Shown piece by piece: positions 22,950-33,253 of a stretch of DNA of 64,000 bases. Under the pieces are notes generated by a model. That model made no database searches and was not told the DNA's origin. It saw only the letters and a program-made list of their open reading frames with translations. Each line of letters opens with the position of its first letter. Within the stretch, counting starts at the first letter, position 1. The DNA is from Colwellia sp. (GTDB lineage: Bacteria > Pseudomonadota > Gammaproteobacteria > Enterobacterales > Alteromonadaceae): contig JAPYOP010000009.1 of the NCBI GenBank assembly GCA_029938115.1, positions 24,592-88,591 on the forward strand, read 5' to 3'. The translations under genes were made by a program, and so were the position numbers.

Positions 22950-25900
22950 GCAAATTAATCCTATCAACTGGATGATTAAACACAAAGTTGCCCCGCACTT
23001 ATTAATGCTTGCCTTAATAATTGGCGGCTTAGTGATGTCTTTTATTATTCGCAAAGAATACATGCCGGAAACTTCCCGAGATACTATTTCTGTCAAGGTG
23101 TATTATCCTGGCGCCGCACCGAGTGAATTAGAAGTGGCGATTGCAGGGCCCGTTGAAGCAGCACTGTATGGTGTTGATGGCATCAGTAAAATGGATACCT
23201 TTATTGCTACTGGCTATCTTAGAGTTAAAGCGGAATTAGAAGCGGGGGCTAATCCTCAGAAAATTTATCAAGATGCCCAACAAGCGGTCAATAGAATATC
23301 GTCTTTTCCTTCGGGAATGGAACGGCCTTTTGTTAAATTAGACACCAGAATTTCCGATGTGATGGGGCTTATTGTTCATGCCGATCTCGATCGTTTTGCT
23401 TTGAAACGGCTTACTGAGCAAGTGCGTGACCGTATGTTGCAATCAGCTTATATTTCAGAAGTTAAACTCAGAGGCATACCTCAAGAAGAGATCCATGTTG
23501 AAGTGGCGCAAACAGATTTGCAAGCCTATAACCTGACCCTTAACAAAATTGCAACCCTGCTTAAAAAGAATGTTGTAGAGAAATCAGCAGGTAAAATTAA
23601 AGCCGCTAATGGCGATATTCTTGTTTCGATAGATCAACGAGCGTTTTGGGCTGCAGACTTGGCCAATGTACCGCTTATTTCAGATAAATCCGGTGATCAG
23701 TTAACGTTAGGCGAAATTGCCAAAGTCACCGAGGGTTTTGCTGACGAACGCAATCTGGTGACTTTTAATGGCCAACTGTCGGCAGAGTTAAATATCTACC
23801 GCATGGGTGAGCAAACACCTTCTCAAATTGCTGATGCCATCGAAGATATGTGGCCGGAATTACTGGCCATGTTACCCCCCGGTGCGGGTATCTCGATTGT
23901 TGATGATGACGCAAAAAATTATCAAAAACGACTGAGTTTATTGCTGAGTAATGCCTTCATGGGGTTGCTATTGGTTTTGATCATCATGAGTTTATTCTTA
24001 CAGTTTAAACTCGCCTTTTGGGTGGTCGCTGGTATTCCAAGTGCCTTTTTAGGCGCGATACTTTTTCTCCCTTCCTTTGATGTATCCATCAATATGGTTT
24101 CGATGTTTGGTTTTATTATCGCGTTAGGTATTGTTGTTGATGATGCCATTATTGCCGGTGAGAATATTTTCTCTCATATCCAAGAGGGCATGTCATATCA
24201 AGAAGCGGCAATAAAAGGGGCAAATGAAGTGGCTAAGCCGCTGACTTACGCTATTTTAACCAATATTGTCGCTTTTTTACCTTTGTTATTATTACCCGGC
24301 AGTATGAAATTATTATTTGGCGCCATACCCATTGTGGTGGTGCTGTGTTTTGCGGTTTCATGGGTAGAAGCCTTGTTTATTTTACCGTCTCATTTAGCCA
24401 ATATTGACAATAAAAACCCCAGTAAAATAGAGCATTGGTTTAATAAAGCTCAGCAGAAATGTCATGGTGGTTTAACTCATTTTATCGAGAAGATATATTT
24501 TCCTTTTCTTGATAAATGTTTGAAGCGGCCAAGTTTAGTGCTGTCTGTGGCCTGTTTTATTTTTTGTATCGTTATGGCATATGCCTTTAGCGGTAAAATG
24601 GGTTTTAGTTTATACCCGAAAATGGATGGCCGGTGGGTAAAAGCGAGTTATGAAATATCTGATTCGTCCACTGAGCAGCAAGCGATTTCGTTGCGGGGTA
24701 TGTTAGAAGCTAACGCCAAATCAATGAGCATTGCCTATGGTCTTGAAAAGAGTATTGTTAGTGTTCGCAGTATAATTCGAGACAACAGCGTTGAAGTCGC
24801 TTTGTTATTGGTTGAAAGCGAAGAGCGAGAGTATACTACTTCTCAAGTGAAAGAGTTTTGGCGAGAGCATGCTCGATCAATGCCTAATCTAAATAAGTTA
24901 AGATTTAGTGGTGCTAGACGTGGCTCAAGTGCGGTTGCTACCGCTTCTTTAACCATTGAACTTCGTCACAGTGATAGCCATGTGCTTTCACTGGCGACTA
25001 AGGATGCCATGGAATTTCTAGATTCCAATGAAAATGTCTTGGCAACGGTTAATACCATGGAAGAGGGCAAACCCCAATGGAAACTTACCCTTAATGAAAA
25101 TGGTCGAGCGCTTGGACTAGATGCCAGCGAATTAGCCACTCAGATGCGATCCTCACTATACGGCGTGCGCGCACAAAGACAACACCGGTTACGTAATCAG
25201 GTGACAACCTTAGTTAGATTACCTTTGCATGAGCGTGGTGATGTCAATAAAATTGAATCACTGCAAATACGAACCAAAGCCGGAGGTTATGCGCCTTTAG
25301 GCAGTGTTGCCACTATCAACAAGGTCTTATCTCCGGCCTGGATTATAAGACGAAAAGGCCAACGAGTGGAAAGAGTGGGGGCTGAAATATTGCCAGAAGA
25401 GAATATCCCCGCCGTTGCTCAAATGGTGAAAACATATCTAGTGCCTGAGCTTGAAGGGCGATATCCAGGGATAAAAGTAGTGTTTGGTGGTAATCAAGAA
25501 GAAATAGCACAAAGCGTTTCCAGATTACAATTGGGCACTGGCTTTGCGTTAGCGGGCATTTATATCTTATTAGCGATAGCCTTTAGAAGCTACTTTCAAC
25601 CGATAGTGATTATGGCCATTATTCCCTTTGGTGCTGTTGGCGCAATTTTAGGTCATTTAGTGCTTGGTTTCGGCTTAAGTGTGGTTAGTTTAATGGGCAT
25701 GCTGGCCTTAGCTGGGGTGGTGGTTAACGACAGTTTGATTCTGGTGGAATATGCCAACAAAAAATTTGAAAAAGGATTCTCAGCGCTGGATTCGATAAAA
25801 GAAGCCTGTAGAAGAAGATTCCGTCCAATAATATTGACCACCTTGACCACTTTTTTCGGTTTGGCACCAATGGTCTTTGAAACCTCAATGCAAGCACAAT

Positions 25901-26055
25901 TTGTTGTGCCTATGGCGGTATCTTTAGGTTTTGGTATTTTATTCACTACCTTAGTTTGTTTATTAGTTTTGCCATCTTTGTATTTAGTTATTAATAAAAA
26001 AACCAAAGAAGTTAAAGCAGAAGTGCCCGTTTCCATGTTAAGTAAAGAATTGTAA
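22939..26055 (+). CDS. RND-family inner-membrane efflux pump (HAE1-like)
   Basis: Starting at ATG 22939 (AAGGAAAAAGG as ribosome-binding site; a start at 22915 is open but less likely) it encodes 1038 residues. It has the AcrB plan: one N-terminal membrane helix, a large periplasmic loop, six helices, a second loop and six helices. The helix-4 motif GIVVDDAIIAGENI holds the paired Asp of proton translocation, and LAGVVVNDSLILVEYANK lies in the second half. It exports hydrophobic or amphiphilic compounds with protons. It overlaps the adaptor gene by eleven bases and completes the three-gene operon. No local regulator gene is visible, and substrates are unknown. Confidence 0.93.
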   Translation: MQDKQINPINWMIKHKVAPHLLMLALIIGGLVMSFIIRKEYMPETSRDTISVKVYYPGAAPSELEVAIAGPVEAALYGVDGISKMDTFIATGYLRVKAELEAGANPQKIYQDAQQAVNRISSFPSGMERPFVKLDTRISDVMGLIVHADLDRFALKRLTEQVRDRMLQSAYISEVKLRGIPQEEIHVEVAQTDLQAYNLTLNKIATLLKKNVVEKSAGKIKAANGDILVSIDQRAFWAADLANVPLISDKSGDQLTLGEIAKVTEGFADERNLVTFNGQLSAELNIYRMGEQTPSQIADAIEDMWPELLAMLPPGAGISIVDDDAKNYQKRLSLLLSNAFMGLLLVLIIMSLFLQFKLAFWVVAGIPSAFLGAILFLPSFDVSINMVSMFGFIIALGIVVDDAIIAGENIFSHIQEGMSYQEAAIKGANEVAKPLTYAILTNIVAFLPLLLLPGSMKLLFGAIPIVVVLCFAVSWVEALFILPSHLANIDNKNPSKIEHWFNKAQQKCHGGLTHFIEKIYFPFLDKCLKRPSLVLSVACFIFCIVMAYAFSGKMGFSLYPKMDGRWVKASYEISDSSTEQQAISLRGMLEANAKSMSIAYGLEKSIVSVRSIIRDNSVEVALLLVESEEREYTTSQVKEFWREHARSMPNLNKLRFSGARRGSSAVATASLTIELRHSDSHVLSLATKDAMEFLDSNENVLATVNTMEEGKPQWKLTLNENGRALGLDASELATQMRSSLYGVRAQRQHRLRNQVTTLVRLPLHERGDVNKIESLQIRTKAGGYAPLGSVATINKVLSPAWIIRRKGQRVERVGAEILPEENIPAVAQMVKTYLVPELEGRYPGIKVVFGGNQEEIAQSVSRLQLGTGFALAGIYILLAIAFRSYFQPIVIMAIIPFGAVGAILGHLVLGFGLSVVSLMGMLALAGVVVNDSLILVEYANKKFEKGFSALDSIKEACRRRFRPIILTTLTTFFGLAPMVFETSMQAQFVVPMAVSLGFGILFTTLVCLLVLPSLYLVINKKTKEVKAEVPVSMLSKEL

Positions 26056-26133
26056 ATAGACTGTCGTTAGTTGTTCAATGATTTATATTGATGGTGTGAT
26101 TTTTTATCCAACTGTATTATATAAAGGTGAAAT

Positions 26134-27549
26134 ATGTCAGAAAATTCGATGTCATCAACAATTATAAGTAAAGCAAATATTGCGGTTAATCGTTTTGGTT
26201 ATGGTGCCAGTGACAATGAGCTGGCACAAGCCGAAAAGGATCCAAAAAATTGGATAAAAGCTAAATTACACCCAGTTGCTTTTACGGGGGACTTTCCTCA
26301 TTCCAATAATGTCTTAATTGAGCATGCAAAATATCAAAAAGAAAAAAAACGTCAAAAAAAGCAGAAAAGCATGAATAGTCAGACTGGCAATATGCAAGCT
26401 AGTAGTATGCAAGCCAGCGATATGCAATTGAAGAATAAAATGACTATAAACTTCTCTCGCCTTGCCTTACGTAACATGTCTGCAGACACCCTAAAGCAAG
26501 CAATAACCTCTTCAAATAGTGTTAGTTGGCGACTGCTAGATTTTTTCTCTAATCATTTCAGTGTCAGTGCGAATGGCCAGTTAATGGTAGGACTTGCCGC
26601 AACACTGGAAAGAGAAGCTATTGCGCCACACTTGCTTGGTAATTTTGAAGACATGTTATTGGCGGTTGAGCAGCATCCCGCCATGCTTATTTATCTTAAT
26701 AATGAAAAATCGTTCGGCCCTAATTCAAGAATGGCCAAAAAACTTAAAAAAGGCCTTAACGAAAACCTTGCCCGAGAAATAATGGAACTACATACCCTCG
26801 GTGTTGATGGTGGTTATAGCCAAGAGGATGTGATTGAATTAGCGAAGGGTATTACTGGGTGGAGTGTGAAACGCCCAGGCAAAGAGTACGGCGAAGGTTT
26901 TGTCTTTCGTGCTTATGGCCATGAACCAGGCAACCGAAAATTTCTCGGTAAAAAATATAATCAAAAAGGCATAGTACAAGGCAAACAAATGTTACATGAT
27001 TTAGCGATGAACCCTGCTACAGCAAAGCATGTCTGTTATAAGCTTGCTCATCATTTTGTCTGCCAAAAGCCACCTGTATCTCTGTTAAAAAAAATGGAAA
27101 CTACTTGGCTTAAAACTCAGGGTAATATTAAAGCCGTAATGCTTTGTTTATTTGATGCCGATGAAGCTTGGCTTAATTCCGCGCAAAAATACAAAACACC
27201 AAGGGAGTTTGTTATTTCAACGCTACGAGCGTTATCGCTGAAAAAATTTAAAGATAAGGCTTTACTTTCTACATTGATAAATTTGGGGCAACAACCTTTT
27301 AATGCTGGCTCTCCTGCGGGTTATAGTGACGATGAACAAGACTGGTTAGGCGCAAGTGCTCTGATGGCCCGTATTGATTGGACAACCATGATCTCGAGCT
27401 ACAACAAAAGAGTAAATGCAGAAAAAGTGATGAGCAGATCTATTGGTAACAGTATCAGTCAGCTAACTTATAACTCGGTAATGCGAGCAGAAAGTCGTCA
27501 ACAGGCATTAACGTTATTACTAATGAGCCCTGAGTTTCAACGGAGATAA
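26134..27549 (+). CDS. DUF1800 family protein
   Basis: This 471-residue protein has the DUF1800 opening VNRFGYGASDNELAQ and the conserved core LNENLAREIMELHTLGVDGGYSQEDVIELAKGITGW, followed by FLGKKYNQKGIVQGKQMLHDLAMNPATAKHVCYKLAHHFVC. DUF1800 proteins nearly always stand next to a DUF1501 protein, as here, but neither has an established function. No signal peptide is obvious at the N-terminus. A linker at residues 82-101 consists of five-residue repeats beginning MQ (MQASS, MQASD, MQLKN), matching 15-base tandem DNA repeats at 26392-26436. It starts 78 bases after the RND gene and overlaps the DUF1501 gene by one base. Confidence 0.88.
   Translation: MSENSMSSTIISKANIAVNRFGYGASDNELAQAEKDPKNWIKAKLHPVAFTGDFPHSNNVLIEHAKYQKEKKRQKKQKSMNSQTGNMQASSMQASDMQLKNKMTINFSRLALRNMSADTLKQAITSSNSVSWRLLDFFSNHFSVSANGQLMVGLAATLEREAIAPHLLGNFEDMLLAVEQHPAMLIYLNNEKSFGPNSRMAKKLKKGLNENLAREIMELHTLGVDGGYSQEDVIELAKGITGWSVKRPGKEYGEGFVFRAYGHEPGNRKFLGKKYNQKGIVQGKQMLHDLAMNPATAKHVCYKLAHHFVCQKPPVSLLKKMETTWLKTQGNIKAVMLCLFDADEAWLNSAQKYKTPREFVISTLRALSLKKFKDKALLSTLINLGQQPFNAGSPAGYSDDEQDWLGASALMARIDWTTMISSYNKRVNAEKVMSRSIGNSISQLTYNSVMRAESRQQALTLLLMSPEFQRR
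26392..26436 (+). repeat. Three 15-base in-frame repeats inside the DUF1800 gene
   Basis: Units begin at 26392, 26407 and 26422, each starting ATGCAA. The first two agree closely (ATGCAAGCTAGTAGT, ATGCAAGCCAGCGAT) and the third is diverged. They encode a hydrophilic linker. Confidence 0.75.
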
Positions 27550-28757
27550 TGATGAAAAATACTAAAACAATCAATAACTCGAACGATTTACCTACGTCGT
27601 CTTTATCTCGACGGAAATTTATCACTTTAACTGGTGCAAGTTTAGCCGTTTTATCTTTCCCTATGAGCTCAGCGTTTGCGCTTAGTTCAAATAAGCAAGT
27701 GAGTAGCCCTAAAATTGTTTGGCTACTGCTAAGAGGTGCTTTGGACTCTTTACACACGATAGTGCCGACTTTCGACCAACAATATAAAACCCTGAGACCA
27801 AAATTATCAAGCAGCTTTAAGTCGCCGTTGTTACCCTTAGAAAATGGCTTCGCGTTACATCCGTCATTAAAAAATTTGCATCAGTGGTATCAGGATAACT
27901 CATTACTGCCCGTTGTTGCTGTTTCATCAGGTTACCCAAAGCGTTCGCACTTTGATGGTCAGGATTATTTAGAAAGTGGCAAAAGTGAAATTGATCATGA
28001 TTCAGGCTGGTTAGCTCGAGCGATTGAGGTCAAAAATAAACGAGCTCTGGCTGTTTCTCGTTCTACACCCATTAGTTTACGTAGCAGCAGTCAGGTAAAT
28101 ACTTGGTATCCTTCAAACCTTAAAGATGCTGATGACGATATTTATGCTGCCTTAGACAAGTTATATCAAAATGATGAGTCTTTAAGAGCAAGTCTGGAAA
28201 GTGGGCTTGAAGTGCGTGGTTTGGTGGGGGATAAAAAAGATAAAAAGAAAAAACGGCAGGGCAAGTTTATAGATTTAGCAAAATCCTGTGCCAAGTTAAT
28301 GGTGGGTGAGCAAGGTGTTGATTGTGCGATGTTAGAGCTAGGTGGCTGGGATACCCATAATAATCAAGGTACCCGACTGAACAGCAAATTATCAGAATTG
28401 GATCAGGGTTTGGCTGAGTTAAAGGCAGGCTTAGGAAAGGAATGGCAAAATACTGTGGTCATTATCGGCACTGAGTTTGGTCGAACAGCAAAAGAAAATG
28501 GCACAGGTGGTACAGACCACGGTACTGGCAGCGCTTTATTTATTGCCGGTGGCGCGGTAAATGGTGGTATGATTCAAGGCGACTGGCCGGGGTTAAAAGA
28601 CGAACAATTATTTCAACAGCGGGACTTAATGCCAACAACCAATAGTTTTGGCTGGATTGGTAACGTATTATCACAACATTGGCAATTCACTGAACAAGAG
28701 TTATTGCAAGTTTTCCCTCACGTGAAACCGTATAATCAAGTTTTATTACGAAGTTAG
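27549..28757 (+). CDS. DUF1501 family protein, Tat-exported
   Basis: The 402-residue protein carries a twin-arginine signal: SRRKFITLTGASLAVLSFPMSSAFA at about residues 18-42. Folded export to the periplasm follows, which often implies a cofactor or metal. The DUF1501 core includes VWLLLRGALDSLHTIVP, SGYPKRSHFDGQDYLESG, ELGGWDTHNNQGTRLN and VIIGTEFGRTAKENGTGGTDHGTGSALFIAGG, which resembles metal-binding parts of the alkaline-phosphatase/sulfatase superfamily. Activity is unknown. Two adjacent ATG codons (27549 and 27552) follow GGAG. The gene overlaps its DUF1800 partner and is followed after 51 bases by a multihaem cytochrome. Confidence 0.9.
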   Translation: MMKNTKTINNSNDLPTSSLSRRKFITLTGASLAVLSFPMSSAFALSSNKQVSSPKIVWLLLRGALDSLHTIVPTFDQQYKTLRPKLSSSFKSPLLPLENGFALHPSLKNLHQWYQDNSLLPVVAVSSGYPKRSHFDGQDYLESGKSEIDHDSGWLARAIEVKNKRALAVSRSTPISLRSSSQVNTWYPSNLKDADDDIYAALDKLYQNDESLRASLESGLEVRGLVGDKKDKKKKRQGKFIDLAKSCAKLMVGEQGVDCAMLELGGWDTHNNQGTRLNSKLSELDQGLAELKAGLGKEWQNTVVIIGTEFGRTAKENGTGGTDHGTGSALFIAGGAVNGGMIQGDWPGLKDEQLFQQRDLMPTTNSFGWIGNVLSQHWQFTEQELLQVFPHVKPYNQVLLRS

Positions 28758-28808
28758 CCAATATGGCACGTAAATCATTAATTTAGTTTTTTAAGGTAAG
28801 TATTAATT

Positions 28809-31004
28809 TTGAAGTTTTTCCATTTAGGTTGTATCGCTTTTAGTTGTTTTCTTGCTGCGTTACCTGTGCAAGCAGTTGAATCAGCAATACATGAGTTTCA
28901 AAAAGATAAACCGATAACCAATCAGCAGTGTGTTTCTTGCCATCAGCAGTCTCAACATCAATGGCAGCAGTCTGATCATGCCAAAGCGATGGCCATTGCC
29001 AATAAAACATCAGTATTAGCTAATTTTGATAATAAGCAGGTTGAGCATTATGGCCAAAAAGCCTATTTTTTTATCAAAGATAATGAATATCAAGTAACCA
29101 TTTCTTATGATGATAAAACGGATACTTATCCGATCAAATATACTTTTGGTCATTTTCCACTGCAACAATATTTAGTTGAAACCGAACAAGGTAAATTGCA
29201 AGTTCTTCCCTTCGCTTGGGATAGTAGAAGCATAGAGGAAGGTGGTCAACGTTGGTATCACAATTATAGCCATGAAGAAATTCGTCCAGAAGACAGGTTA
29301 CATTGGCGTCAGCCATTACAAAACTGGAACGGTATGTGTGCTGATTGTCATTCTGATGGTTTAGAAAGAAATTATGATACTGAAACCAATAGTTTTGCCA
29401 GTCAATGGGATAACATCAATGTTGGTTGCTTGTCGTGTCATGGTGATATGTCTGAACATGAAAAGTCTTCCACAAAGCGTAATGTTAGTGCTGATGTAAC
29501 TTCCGCACAACATCCTACAGGGCAATGGTTAAGAAGCTTGGATGACAAAACGGCACATTGGCAAGGAGAAAAACGCAATAATACCTTTATGGATGGTTGC
29601 TTTGCCTGCCATTCATTACGCGCACCATTAGCAGACGGCATAAAAGCCAATAAACCTTTCTTAGATCAATTTACTCCACAATTGCCATCTGCTCCCAATT
29701 ATCATGCGGATGGACAAATTAAAGAAGAAGTTTATGTTTATGGCTCTTTTTTACAAAGTAAAATGTTTGCTGCTGGTGTTAACTGCTTAGATTGTCATGA
29801 CAAACACACCATGAAGTTAAAAATTGAAGGCAATGGTTTGTGTTTGCAATGTCATGGCGCTGAAGTATATAACGTAAAAACTCATCATCAGCATGAAGAA
29901 GCTTCTGCGGGTGCTCAATGTGTCAATTGTCATATGCCAACCAATCGATATATGGGAGTCGATGATAGAAGGGATCACAGTTTTAAAATTCCTCGTCCAG
30001 ATATATCTCAAATGATTGATAGCCCAAACGCCTGTACAAATTGCCATGATAAAAAAAGTAATCAATGGGCAAGTGAGAATTTAAAAAAATGGCATGGTAA
30101 GCCCAAAACAATAACAAGCAGTAAACATTCTCTAATTGCTCTTAATAGTGGTCAAGCGATTAACCTTGAGGATCATCTTAGTCTTATTGCAGACGAAAAC
30201 CTTGATGTAATTAGTCGGGCATCGGCAATACAGCAATTAGCTTACACAACACAAACTATTACTAGCGAAATATTAACGCCTTATTTAACCCATAAAGAGC
30301 CGCTGATCCGCCTTAGTGCGACTACTGCTGCAACATTGTTATCACCAGCAGATAAAATTAGTATATTAATGCCGTTGTTGAATGATAAATATAAAGCCAT
30401 CCGAGTTGCCGCAGCTCTGAGCCTAGTTGATGCTAAAGTTTCAGGCAAAGATCAAACGACGTTTATTAGTGCTTTTAAAGAGTTACAGCTATCAAATGAG
30501 ATAAGTAGCTGGCGTGGTGAAGGACGTATGAATCAAGGCATTAATGCACTACAAAGCGGTGATGTATTTGCAGCAGAAAAAGCATTTAAATCAACTATTG
30601 TAATTGAACCTTATTTTGAAACTGGTTATATCAACTTAGCGGACTTATATCGCTCGCTACAAAAACCAGCACAAGTGAGATCAGTGCTGATTAAAGGGAT
30701 GAAAAACTTACCTAAATCAGGGGCAATAAAGTATTCTTATGGTTTGCATCTGGTCCGTCAAAAAACAATTGATAAAGCAGTCAGTTTTTTCGAGAATTCC
30801 ATGTCGTTATCACCCACGAATTCTCAATATGCCTATACCTATGTTTTAGCAATGGATGGTGCAGGGAAGAGCGCAGAAGCATTAAATAAACTTAAATTCC
30901 TGATAATTAACTATCCCGATAAAGATCAATTGCGAGAGCTTGGCTTGTATTTATCACAAAAGTTAAATAGTAAAGCCGACTATGATTGGTTTATCGCTTT
31001 ATAA
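28809..31004 (+). CDS. Octahaem c-type cytochrome with HEAT- and TPR-like repeats
   Basis: The 731-residue protein has a signal peptide (CIAFSCFLAALPVQA) and eight C-x-x-C-H haem sites: CVSCH, CADCH, CLSCH, CFACH, CLDCH, CLQCH, CVNCH and CTNCH, all within about residues 40-415. Residues about 450-550 show HEAT-like helical repeats (NLDVISRASAIQQLAY, EPLIRLSATTAATLL, YKAIRVAAALSLVD) and about 575-700 TPR-like repeats (EPYFETGYINLADLYRSL). It is a periplasmic electron-transfer or redox protein. The arrangement occurs in multihaem proteins of unknown substrate. It starts with TTG at 28809 after TAAGGTAAG. No nearby ATG fits the signal peptide. Confidence 0.88.
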   Translation: MKFFHLGCIAFSCFLAALPVQAVESAIHEFQKDKPITNQQCVSCHQQSQHQWQQSDHAKAMAIANKTSVLANFDNKQVEHYGQKAYFFIKDNEYQVTISYDDKTDTYPIKYTFGHFPLQQYLVETEQGKLQVLPFAWDSRSIEEGGQRWYHNYSHEEIRPEDRLHWRQPLQNWNGMCADCHSDGLERNYDTETNSFASQWDNINVGCLSCHGDMSEHEKSSTKRNVSADVTSAQHPTGQWLRSLDDKTAHWQGEKRNNTFMDGCFACHSLRAPLADGIKANKPFLDQFTPQLPSAPNYHADGQIKEEVYVYGSFLQSKMFAAGVNCLDCHDKHTMKLKIEGNGLCLQCHGAEVYNVKTHHQHEEASAGAQCVNCHMPTNRYMGVDDRRDHSFKIPRPDISQMIDSPNACTNCHDKKSNQWASENLKKWHGKPKTITSSKHSLIALNSGQAINLEDHLSLIADENLDVISRASAIQQLAYTTQTITSEILTPYLTHKEPLIRLSATTAATLLSPADKISILMPLLNDKYKAIRVAAALSLVDAKVSGKDQTTFISAFKELQLSNEISSWRGEGRMNQGINALQSGDVFAAEKAFKSTIVIEPYFETGYINLADLYRSLQKPAQVRSVLIKGMKNLPKSGAIKYSYGLHLVRQKTIDKAVSFFENSMSLSPTNSQYAYTYVLAMDGAGKSAEALNKLKFLIINYPDKDQLRELGLYLSQKLNSKADYDWFIAL

Positions 31005-31332
31005 TTTATTCTATGGCGCAATTTGTCGAAATAGAGCTATTGGTTATATTAACGCAGAATTATGAATTAATTTTGTGTGCTTATTCTCTTGGAGAGATTA
31101 ATTTCAGCGTTATAACGAAGTTAATATAAGTTCAAAAATATTGTCACATTCAACTTTAAATTCTTATAACTTAAATGAATGCTACCCAAGTAAAAACTTG
31201 TTAGTTAATATTAAATTAACTCAATTCAATTTATTCTCAACTTAGAACTATATTACCGAGCTTATAACAAGCAAAATTGTTAGGCTAGGCAAAGGTTAAG
31301 TTCTCCCAATTTCAAAAATAACAAGGGTTACA
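31005..31332. other. AT-rich intergenic gap before the gamma-glutamyltransferase gene
   Basis: 328 bases without a supported gene. A small hairpin TCTCTTGGAGAGA (about 31086-31098) is the only symmetrical structure noticed. The promoter of the following gene should lie toward the right end. Confidence 0.4.
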
Positions 31333-33087
31333 ATGTACACAGATAAAATAAAATATATATTAGTGATTGCATTTTCTGCTTTTAGCTTTGTTGGTGCTAT
31401 TGAGGTTAATGCTAAAACTAGCATGATAAAGCAGCAGTCTGCCATTTATTCAGCTTACCAAATAGCTCAACCTTATTGGGCTGAACATGGCATGGTCTCT
31501 AGCCAAGAAGCTATGGCAACCGATGTGGGAGTTGCTATTTTAAAGGCAGGAGGTAATGCAGTTGATGCTGCTGTAGCTGTTGGTTTTTCATTAGCGGTTA
31601 CCTACCCTCGCGCGGGTAATATTGGTGGTGGTGGTTTTATGATGGTTTATATTGCGAAAGAGAGAAAAACTATTGCAATAGATTATCGAGAAATGGCACC
31701 TGCAGCAGCGCACAAAGATATATTTTTAGATGAAAATGGTGATGTAGATAACCGAAAAGCACGTTTTCATGGTTTATCATCGGGTGTGCCGGGCACAGTT
31801 ATGGGTTTAGAGTTGGCGCTAAAAGAATACGGTACCATGACACTTGCACAAGTAATGCAGCCGGCAATAGAGCAAGCAGAGCAGGGCATTGTTGTTACCC
31901 GAGATTTATCTCATTCATTGTCGGCAATGAAAAATCGCTTGAGCCGTTGGCAAAGTACTAAGGATATTTTCTACACAAATAAAGGTCAGCCGTTAGAAAT
32001 AGGTCAATACTTATATCAACCTGAGTTAGCTAACAGCTTAAAAATGATTGCCCAAAAAGGTAGTAAAGGATTTTATCAAGGGGCTACAGCAAGTAAAATT
32101 GCAGCAGCAGTGCAAGAAGCCGGCGGAGTAATGACCGTTGCTGATTTAGCAAATTATGAAGCTAAAATTAGAGAACCTATCATAGGCACTTATCGTGGTT
32201 ATGAAGTCATCTCTATGCCACCGCCATCATCGGGTGGAACACACCTAGTACAGATTTTAAATACCTTAGAAAACTATCCTATTGACCAATGGGGACATAA
32301 TAGCGCTGATACTATTCATGTTATGGCAGAGGCAATGAAGCGTGCTTATGCTGATCGAAGTGAATATTTAGGTGATGATGATTATGTTTCTGTTCCACTT
32401 AAAGCATTAACCAATAAAGCTTATGCGCACAACATTGCTCAACAAATTGATATTAAGCGAGCAACGCCAAGCGGGTTAATCAAGCCTGGTAAACTTGCTC
32501 CTTATGAAAGCCCACAAACAACCCATTTTTCTGTCGTTGATAAGTGGGGCAATGCTGTTGCAAACACCTATACGTTGAACTTTAGTTATGGCTCTGGGCT
32601 TGTTGCTAGTGGCACCGGTATTTTAATGAATAATGAAATGGATGATTTTTCTTCGAAACCTGGCGTTCCTAATGGTTATGGTTTATTAGGTGGCAGCGCC
32701 AATGCTATTGAGCCCAATAAAAGACCGTTAAGCGCGATGACACCTACCATAGTGTTAAAAAATGGTGAATTATTTCTCGTTACAGGGACACCGGGTGGCT
32801 CACGTATTATCACGACCACACTGCAAATTGTGATGAATGTTATTGACCATCAAATGAATATTGCAGAGGCAACCAATGCAACACGAATTCATCATCAATG
32901 GTATCCAGATGAAATACGTGTGGAACGAGGATTAAGCGTAGATACGGTTAAATTGTTAGAAGCTAAGGGGCATAGAGTTCACTTAAAATCATCCATGGGC
33001 AGCACGCAAAGTATTATGAAAACTAATAAGGGATTGTTTGGCGCTACTGATCCCCGCAGCCGAGCAGGTAAGGTATCAGGTTATTAA
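31333..33087 (+). CDS. ggt: Gamma-glutamyltransferase (periplasmic)
   Basis: The 584-residue protein has a signal peptide (YILVIAFSAFSFVGAIEVNA) and the full GGT fold. The precursor should cleave itself before Thr396 in SPQTTHFSVVDKWGNAVANTYTLN, giving large and small subunits, with that Thr as nucleophile. Other family marks are GGNAVDAAVAVGFSLAVTYPRAGNIGGGGFM near the N-terminus, the substrate-binding GTGILMNNEMDDFS and GSRIITTTLQIVMNV. It hydrolyses or transfers the gamma-glutamyl group of glutathione and related peptides in the periplasm. It stands alone, with AAGGGTT before the ATG and its own gaps on both sides. Confidence 0.95.
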   Translation: MYTDKIKYILVIAFSAFSFVGAIEVNAKTSMIKQQSAIYSAYQIAQPYWAEHGMVSSQEAMATDVGVAILKAGGNAVDAAVAVGFSLAVTYPRAGNIGGGGFMMVYIAKERKTIAIDYREMAPAAAHKDIFLDENGDVDNRKARFHGLSSGVPGTVMGLELALKEYGTMTLAQVMQPAIEQAEQGIVVTRDLSHSLSAMKNRLSRWQSTKDIFYTNKGQPLEIGQYLYQPELANSLKMIAQKGSKGFYQGATASKIAAAVQEAGGVMTVADLANYEAKIREPIIGTYRGYEVISMPPPSSGGTHLVQILNTLENYPIDQWGHNSADTIHVMAEAMKRAYADRSEYLGDDDYVSVPLKALTNKAYAHNIAQQIDIKRATPSGLIKPGKLAPYESPQTTHFSVVDKWGNAVANTYTLNFSYGSGLVASGTGILMNNEMDDFSSKPGVPNGYGLLGGSANAIEPNKRPLSAMTPTIVLKNGELFLVTGTPGGSRIITTTLQIVMNVIDHQMNIAEATNATRIHHQWYPDEIRVERGLSVDTVKLLEAKGHRVHLKSSMGSTQSIMKTNKGLFGATDPRSRAGKVSGY

Positions 33088-33253
33088 GGCGCGTTCTTTA
33101 TAAACACTACAAGCGTAGTCTATATTTTTAATAGGCTGCTTTAGGTGAAACTGAATTTAACTTGTTTATAATATGCTGAAAATATGGGATATTAATGCCA
33201 ATTAAATCAAAATTATAAAACGTATATTACAAGTAAAAATAAGGACTTAATCT

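Noticed and set aside
25653..26036. Open frame of 127 codons opposite the end of the RND pump gene
   Set aside because: Antisense shadow of a strongly supported membrane protein; lysine/threonine-rich translation without motifs.
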